A DNA stretch of 8,613 nt from DATDYB01 sp036517115 (GTDB taxonomy: Bacteria; Patescibacteriota; Minisyncoccia; Phycocordibacterales; PALSA-1337), in assembly GCA_036517115.1 (NCBI GenBank), contig DATDYB010000019.1, positions 1 through 8,613 of the forward strand, written 5' to 3'. The notes below the pieces were generated by a model. The model searched no databases. It was given only the letters and a program-made list of their open reading frames with translations, and was not told the origin of the DNA. A program made the position numbers and the translations under genes. Shown here one piece after another: positions 5,391-8,613 of this stretch (position 1 is its first letter; the number at the start of each line of letters is the position of its first letter).

Positions 5391-7574
5391 TTATTCTCTT
5401 CTGATTCGCATCCTCCTCGCAAACACGCTTCCCATAAGAAGTAGGATTCCTGAAAGTCCGGCATTCATCATGGCGATCACGTCGTTGTCGCGGCCGGTTT
5501 CCGGAAGCTGAGGCGGGATGGGCACATCGCCGACGACCACGTTGCAGACTGCTGTTTGACCCGCGCTCTGTAACGTCGCCATTTTTAGACCTGATGTGTT
5601 ATAGATGAGTGTTAATGTCGGGCCTGAGTAATTTTGAGTCGGTAGCTCTGGCACGATCCATCGATAATTTCCGTCGCCACCGGCGGCAGTGAACATGGTT
5701 TGTGCTCCGAGAAGTGTGGTCGGGCTTTGAGGGATACAAATAAGTTGACCTGTTGTCGCCGCCAGAACTTCGCCACGTCGACTGCCGCCGCTGGTGCCCT
5801 GCGGTATATCGTCGTTCGTTATGGTACATTCTTTTGTCTCTCCTGAAGCAATAACTCCTGAACAGCCGCTTGATCTGCTTTTGTCATAACCGAGTGGATC
5901 ATTTTCATCAACGCTGTAACTTCCGGGAGAGAGAGTGACCGTCTCGCCGTTTTCAGAGCCTGGAAAGTTCGTGCGGGAAACGTTGCCGCCACTTACAGAC
6001 ATGATGAAATTGGAAGCAACGCGGCTGCCGCCGTTGTTATTGATGACATGCTTGACTACCCGAAGCGTAGCGGAGGAAGGCGTTGGTGATGAACCACCAC
6101 CGGTTGTCGTGGTGGTTGTTGTTGTAGTGGTAGTGGTTGTTGCTGCTGTTGTTGTGGCAGTCGTCGTTGTGGTGGTGGTGGCGTTCGTTACCGTACAGAT
6201 TTTTGTTTGTCCTGAGGCGATGGAGCCGTTGCAGTCAGCTGAATACGTTATCATATAACCATTCGTCAAGAATTCTGTAACACCAAATAGGCCTGGGGAA
6301 AGCGATACCATTGTGCCGTTTGCATCACCTCGGAACGTGGAGGTGGATACGTTTGTGCCAGTGACTCGAAGAGTGAAGTCTCCCGGAGTGCCTCCCCGCA
6401 CGCCGTTAATAAAAACTTCTTTTTTAACAATAAGAGTGGAAGTCGCTGCTGAAGTGATGATGTCGGTAAAAGTGTTAGTAATCGTACAAGTTTTATTCTG
6501 CCCTTCAAGCATGACACCGCCGCAGTCCGCGGAGTAGACAGCACCGAAATTTCCAGTGCCTTGTTCGGTCACGTTGTAGGGCCCGGCGCTCATGGTCACC
6601 GAAACTCCACTAGCATTTCCTGGAAAGGTTGAGTTCGAGACGCTGTTGCCACTCACGTTCATGGTAAAGTCGGAAGAATTTTTATTACTCGTCGCACTGT
6701 TCACCACTATTTTTCGTACTAAGAGTGTTGCTGGTGTGGGGCCAATTGGTGCTGGCGTAGAGCACGCGAACCCACCGGCAGCCACTCGATTTACGAGATA
6801 TCCTCCGTCCAAGAAAAAGGGTGATGGAATGCTCCTGTCGCCCGTAGGAGCGGGGTAGCTATTGCTGTAGAAGTAGTCGGCCTGGAAGTTACAGGCCGGC
6901 ATTTTTGCCGTGAAAACCTGAGTGGCACCGGTGGCAATGGTGACACTTCCCGTACCCTCAAAAAGGGTTTGCGCCTTGTAGTCAACATCAGTAGGGTCAT
7001 TGATAGTGTACACGGCCATACTTGCAGGTAATGCGCATTGTGTTCCATTGGTGATGGAACCTTTGATAGTCATCGTCGGACGATCGGCGGTGATCTGCGA
7101 GAGAGTGATGAGTCCTTGCTGTGCCGCTGATTTTGCTTCACTTGCTGTCATAGTGGAGCCGTTCGCGCACGTCCCTGAAGCGGGCAGGGGAGAGGAGCTC
7201 CCGCCTGAAGCAGTGAACACAAAGTTGCATGTTTTGTTGTCCCCGATCGTGATGGTACCAGAACAATTTCCTGTAATCGCTGAGTTAAATTGCGCACCTG
7301 CAGGCTGTTGTACGGTCACCGAATAGGAGCCGGTGGAGAGTGTCATCCAGGTACCGTTGTCGCTTCCCGGAAAACCGGTCTTTGAAACATCAGTGCCCGT
7401 GACATTCACTGTGAAGTGTGAGGGCAGGGCATTAGTCGAGGCGCTGTTCTCCACGATGACCTTAATCGTGAGGTTACCTACATTTGCGCCTTGCGCTTCA
7501 GAAAGCGCCGAGAGCGAGTACGCAAAAACGAGGAGGCATGACAGGGTCCCCACATATGTAAAAAATTTTCGCAT
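5391..7574 (-). CDS. LPETG-anchored surface protein with four SpaA/CnaB-like repeats
   Basis: A 727-residue cell-surface protein. Signal peptide 1-30 (TM-like LSCLLVFAYSLSALSEAQG). Repeat 1 is about 35-120. A distinct 4-Cys domain follows at about 133-277 (Cys at 136, 180, 228, 271). Repeats 2 and 3 are about 284-367 and 381-464. A Thr-rich linker spans 466-491 and repeat 4 about 504-587. An Ig/PKD-like domain (CIPQ...GGDGNYRWIVP...QTAVCNV) covers about 608-680. The sorting signal LPETG is at 690-694, then a hydrophobic helix and RRMRIRRE tail. Each repeat starts L-x-V-x-K-x-V, passes FPG-x-x-x-G / YSV-x-E, and ends C-T-I-T-N, the layout of CnaB/SpaA prealbumin-like domains. Repeats 2-4 have the full Lys/Glu/Asn triad. 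No SD is seen before the ATG. Likely an adhesin or fibre attached by the downstream sortase; the ligand is unknown. Confidence 0.85.
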   Translation of the reverse strand: MRKFFTYVGTLSCLLVFAYSLSALSEAQGANVGNLTIKVIVENSASTNALPSHFTVNVTGTDVSKTGFPGSDNGTWMTLSTGSYSVTVQQPAGAQFNSAITGNCSGTITIGDNKTCNFVFTASGGSSSPLPASGTCANGSTMTASEAKSAAQQGLITLSQITADRPTMTIKGSITNGTQCALPASMAVYTINDPTDVDYKAQTLFEGTGSVTIATGATQVFTAKMPACNFQADYFYSNSYPAPTGDRSIPSPFFLDGGYLVNRVAAGGFACSTPAPIGPTPATLLVRKIVVNSATSNKNSSDFTMNVSGNSVSNSTFPGNASGVSVTMSAGPYNVTEQGTGNFGAVYSADCGGVMLEGQNKTCTITNTFTDIITSAATSTLIVKKEVFINGVRGGTPGDFTLRVTGTNVSTSTFRGDANGTMVSLSPGLFGVTEFLTNGYMITYSADCNGSIASGQTKICTVTNATTTTTTTATTTAATTTTTTTTTTTTTGGGSSPTPSSATLRVVKHVINNNGGSRVASNFIMSVSGGNVSRTNFPGSENGETVTLSPGSYSVDENDPLGYDKSRSSGCSGVIASGETKECTITNDDIPQGTSGGSRRGEVLAATTGQLICIPQSPTTLLGAQTMFTAAGGDGNYRWIVPELPTQNYSGPTLTLIYNTSGLKMATLQSAGQTAVCNVVVGDVPIPPQLPETGRDNDVIAMMNAGLSGILLLMGSVFARRMRIRRE
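5493..5507 (-). other. LPETG cell-wall sorting signal
   Basis: Codons for Leu-Pro-Glu-Thr-Gly (residues 690-694), followed by DNDVIAMMNAGLSGILLLMGSVFA and a basic tail. This is the standard tripartite sortase signal: motif, membrane helix, positive stop. Cleavage is expected between Thr693 and Gly694. Confidence 0.92.
5814..6065 (-). repeat. SpaA/CnaB-like repeat 4 (residues about 504-587)
   Basis: Starts LRVVKHV and ends ECTITN. Predicted isopeptide residues are Lys508, Glu557 (YSVDE) and Asn587. The cysteine pair is C571/C583. Confidence 0.7.
6102..6179 (-). repeat. Thr-rich linker coded by imperfect ACN triplets
   Basis: 26 codons, 23 Thr and 3 Ala, between repeats 3 and 4, continued by GGGSSPTPSS. 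All four Thr codons are used, so the DNA is an imperfect triplet tract rather than a pure microsatellite. Such linkers usually act as extended stalks and can be O-glycosylated. Confidence 0.8.
6183..6434 (-). repeat. SpaA/CnaB-like repeat 3 (residues about 381-464)
   Basis: Starts LIVKKEV and ends ICTVTN. Predicted isopeptide residues are Lys385, Glu434 (FGVTE) and Asn464. The cysteine pair is C448/C460. Confidence 0.7.
6474..6725 (-). repeat. SpaA/CnaB-like repeat 2 (residues about 284-367)
   Basis: Starts LLVRKIV and ends TCTITN. Predicted isopeptide residues are Lys288, Glu337 (YNVTE) and Asn367. The cysteine pair is C351/C363. Confidence 0.7.
7215..7472 (-). repeat. SpaA/CnaB-like repeat 1, triad-less (residues about 35-120)
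   Basis: Same architecture (LTIKVIV ... FPGSDNG ... YSVTV ... TCNFVF), but the three triad positions read Val39, Val88 and Phe120. The C104/C116 pair is kept. Confidence 0.65.
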
Positions 7575-7603
7575 TGGTTGTTTTAAAATTTGGTTAGTAA
7601 GCT

Positions 7604-7630
7604 ACTTTACCATCTACCTCTGCAATACAA
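7604..7630 (-). promoter_or_regulatory. tentative promoter of the surface protein-sortase operon
   Basis: Minus strand: TTGTAT (7630-7625), a short 15-bp spacer, and TGG-TAAAGT (7612-7604), an extended -10 with a 4/6 hexamer. The predicted start near 7597 gives a leader of about 23 nt with no SD. The short spacer makes this weak. Confidence 0.3.
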
Positions 7631-7748
7631 GACGCAGAACCCGCCACTCTCTTACAATAGAGAGCCTTCTTACGTACTACCTTGGTAGATAGTGAGACAT
7701 TCCACAAAATGACTAGTTTCTGAAATCACTATTACCATATCACAGATA

Positions 7749-7777
7749 TTGACAAAGTACAACTTTAATTACTTAAT
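7749..7777 (+). promoter_or_regulatory. promoter-like pair upstream of the 12-codon minigene
   Basis: A perfect TTGACA (7749-7754), 17 bp, and CTTAAT (7772-7777; 4/6). The expected start near 7784 would give a transcript carrying the strong SD at 7840-7845. Confidence 0.4.
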
Positions 7778-7852
7778 GACACACTATTGATGCGATAGCA
7801 AACGCCACTTGGTTTTACTGGGATGGATGCAACAAAACAAGGAGGTTTAAGA

Positions 7853-7891
7853 ATGAAAAAACCCTCCGCGAACGGAGGGTTTACTGATTGA
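7853..7891 (+). CDS. possible 12-residue minigene overlapping a terminator
   Basis: AAGGAGG (7839-7845) followed 7 nt later by ATG opens a 12-codon frame (MKKPSANGGFTD, then TGA). The coding sequence is itself the 10-bp terminator stem of the opposite-strand gene. The SD is the best in the window and a TTGACA-type promoter lies upstream. GGAGG of the SD could also pair with CCTCC at 7863-7867, an alternative to the terminator hairpin. It may be a leader peptide, a small regulatory RNA or chance; nothing on the plus strand downstream is an obvious target. Confidence 0.25.
   Translation: MKKPSANGGFTD
7856..7882 (-). terminator. strong intrinsic terminator of the 7902-8393 gene
   Basis: Minus strand: AAACCCTCCG-TTCG-CGGAGGGTTT, a 10-bp perfect stem (7882-7859) with a UUCG loop, running into six U (7861-7856). 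It lies about 20 nt past the TAA stop. On the plus strand only UUUA follows, so termination should favour the minus direction. Confidence 0.88.
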
Positions 7892-7901
7892 GGCGAAGTT
7901 A

Positions 7902-8393
7902 TTAATGCTTACTAAACGCTTCGAGGGGAACGAAGGTATTCGTCTTCCTTCGCATCCGTTGCATATGACTGAACGAGTCTGTCTCACTCGGCTCGTCGCC
8001 GAATGAGTAGACACCTCCGAACGTCTGTTGCGGTGGAGGGTCAAATGTAGCCGGAAGATTAGGGACGTAATAAATTCCCATTTGAATCCGAATTTCCTCA
8101 CACCCGCGCTCTGCAGCACTATATTCTTCTGATGTCATCTCCCACGGTTTTTTAGGTCGAGGATAAGTACCATCCGGGCCGATAAGGTTGTGCCTTTTCG
8201 AAAGTTGCCTCTGTTCAGGTATATTTTGCCTGGACTGATTACACTTTTGTGTTTCCGCAGCTCTTCCCCGACGAACTCGTGTTGATGTCGACACCCGGGC
8301 ATCTTGGTGACCCTTGAGGTAGGCTTGTATCATGCGCAGGTCTTTTTGATACTCGGGCGGGATGTGTATCCCTTTAACAACTAGTATTGTCAT
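7902..8393 (-). CDS. hypothetical cytosolic protein
   Basis: 163 residues, no family recognised and no signal peptide or TM helix. The N-terminus (MTILVVKGIHIPPEYQKDLRMIQAYL) looks folded. Residues about 30-70 are strongly basic and polar (STSTRVRRGRAAETQK, RQLSKRHN) and could bind nucleic acid. A Pro-rich middle and a short helix (TSEEYSAAERGCEEIRIQMGIYYV, about 87-110) follow, then a polar C-terminus ending in RMRRKTNTFVPLEAFSKH. It is well equipped as a real gene: a TTGACA-N17-TGt-TATGTT promoter, AAAGGAAG Shine-Dalgarno 5 nt before the ATG, and a strong terminator. It is monocistronic and may be lineage-specific. Its promoter borders the transposase fragment on the right. Confidence 0.6.
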   Translation of the reverse strand: MTILVVKGIHIPPEYQKDLRMIQAYLKGHQDARVSTSTRVRRGRAAETQKCNQSRQNIPEQRQLSKRHNLIGPDGTYPRPKKPWEMTSEEYSAAERGCEEIRIQMGIYYVPNLPATFDPPPQQTFGGVYSFGDEPSETDSFSHMQRMRRKTNTFVPLEAFSKH

Positions 8394-8438
8394 TGAACTT
8401 CCTTTGGTAGTAGGTTTAACTTACAGTTTGCTGTTTAA

Positions 8439-8467
8439 AACATAACATATTAGCATATGATTGTCAA
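8439..8467 (-). promoter_or_regulatory. promoter of the 7902-8393 gene
   Basis: Minus strand: perfect TTGACA (8467-8462), 17-bp spacer, TATGTT (8444-8439) with a TGn extension. The start would be near 8432, giving a leader of about 38 nt with a good SD. Confidence 0.55.
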
Positions 8468-8524
8468 ACTAGTCGTAATGGTTCAATAGCTTGGCATCAC
8501 CTAATGATTTAGGATGGTCGATAT

Positions 8525-8613
8525 ATGCCATACACCAAAAATCCCCACATGCCTCGCATCAGAAAGGAGGCTGCTCAGCTCCTCGTCCGCAAAGGATGGT
8601 CGACACGGAAAGT
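8525..8613 (+). CDS. N-terminus of a transposase-like HTH protein (truncated by window end)
   Basis: 29 codons are visible: MPYTKNPHMPRIRKEAAQ, then LLVRKGWSTRK, open at the window edge. The pattern 'MPYTxNPxxPxxRxxA...V-x-x-GWSxRK' is what I associate with the N-terminal helix-turn-helix of IS481/IS30-like DDE transposases in Patescibacteria; this is memory of family style, not a search. Helix 1 is visible and the GWSTRK turn should lead into the recognition helix beyond the edge. An AGGA lies 10 nt upstream as a weak SD, and CCTAA-TGAT-TTAGG (8500-8513) is a small palindrome just upstream. Confidence 0.5.
   Translation, partial: MPYTKNPHMPRIRKEAAQLLVRKGWSTRK

Larger units (their letters stand above)
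7575..7901. other. 327-bp spacer: promoters, minigene and terminator, no conventional gene
   Basis: AT-rich spacer between the surface protein start and the end of the 7902-8393 gene. It holds a tentative minus-strand promoter (7604-7630), a CTCTCT/AGAGAG hairpin (7647-7664) without a U-tract, and a plus-strand promoter-like pair (7749-7777). It also holds a 12-codon plus-strand minigene with a strong SD and a minus-strand terminator (7856-7882). No longer coding frame is convincing. Confidence 0.6.

Noticed and set aside
5390..5464. Sortase start at 5464 (25 extra residues).
   Set aside because: The extension overlaps the end of the LPETG gene, adds a Cys-containing charged segment before the signal anchor, and lacks an SD. 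The ATG at 5389 directly precedes the TM helix.
5935..6258. Plus-strand frame with a poly-Val run.
   Set aside because: It is the antisense reading of the Thr-rich linker (ACN read as GTN). The minus-strand gene has signal peptide, repeats and sorting signal in one frame.
5811..7475. Direct DNA repeats or CRISPR-like array in the surface-protein gene.
   Set aside because: The four units are repeats at protein level only; their DNA has diverged, unit length is about 250 bp and there are no short identical repeats with spacers.
7647..7664. CTCTCT-TACAAT-AGAGAG inverted repeat considered as terminator or operator.
   Set aside because: No U-tract on either strand and low GC content. It overlaps no convincing promoter element, so it is not reported as a separate feature.
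1..8613. Alternative genetic code (UGA as Gly, as in Gracilibacteria/SR1).
   Set aside because: No real gene contains an in-frame TGA, and TGA terminates the DoxX-like gene at a sensible place, so the standard bacterial code fits.

Overview
The window looks like a piece of a Patescibacteria/CPR (Parcubacteria-type) genome. The clues are compact single-domain genes, a CAP-domain secreted protein, a sortase with its own LPETG substrate, several short hypothetical secreted or cytosolic proteins, and a truncated transposase whose N-terminus resembles those common in this group. This is inference from protein style, not from a marker gene. No gene is interrupted by an in-frame TGA and TGA ends the first gene, so nothing suggests the UGA=Gly code of Gracilibacteria. 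No rRNA, tRNA or CRISPR array was seen.

Layout, left to right. Positions 1-216 hold the 3' arm of a probable terminator and no convincing gene. Two small membrane-protein genes lie on the minus strand: a DoxX/DUF417-like protein (217-627) and a VTT/DedA-like protein (722-1291). Both have a TATAAT box 7-8 nt before the ATG and no Shine-Dalgarno, so leaderless mRNAs are likely. A plus-strand SOS cassette follows: a promoter whose -35/-10 spacer contains a GAAC-N4-GTTC LexA box (1342-1370), a 180-nt leader carrying a composite dRS3-like repeat (1467-1534), lexA (1558-2124), and a UmuC-like Y-family polymerase (2137-3354) 12 nt downstream. A secreted hypothetical protein (3396-3875, minus) converges on this operon and shares its terminator region. 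A secreted CAP-domain protein (4040-4696, plus) is divergent from it.

The centre of interest is a minus-strand two-gene operon (7574 to 4766). It encodes a 727-residue surface protein with four SpaA/CnaB-like repeats, a Thr-rich linker, an Ig-like domain and an LPETG sorting signal. The next gene, joined by TAA-T-ATG, is a class-F/E-like sortase with intact His, Cys and Arg. Repeats 2-4 carry a complete Lys/Glu/Asn set at the positions that form intramolecular isopeptide bonds in CnaB-type domains. Repeat 1 has lost all three. All four keep a C-x11-C pair.

The right end holds a 327-bp spacer, a monocistronic hypothetical gene (7902-8393, minus) and the first 29 codons of a transposase-like protein running off the edge (8525-8613, plus). 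The spacer contains a plus-strand 12-codon minigene with a perfect SD that overlaps a minus-strand terminator. Functionally the window combines a self-regulated DNA-damage/translesion module with a cell-surface display module.
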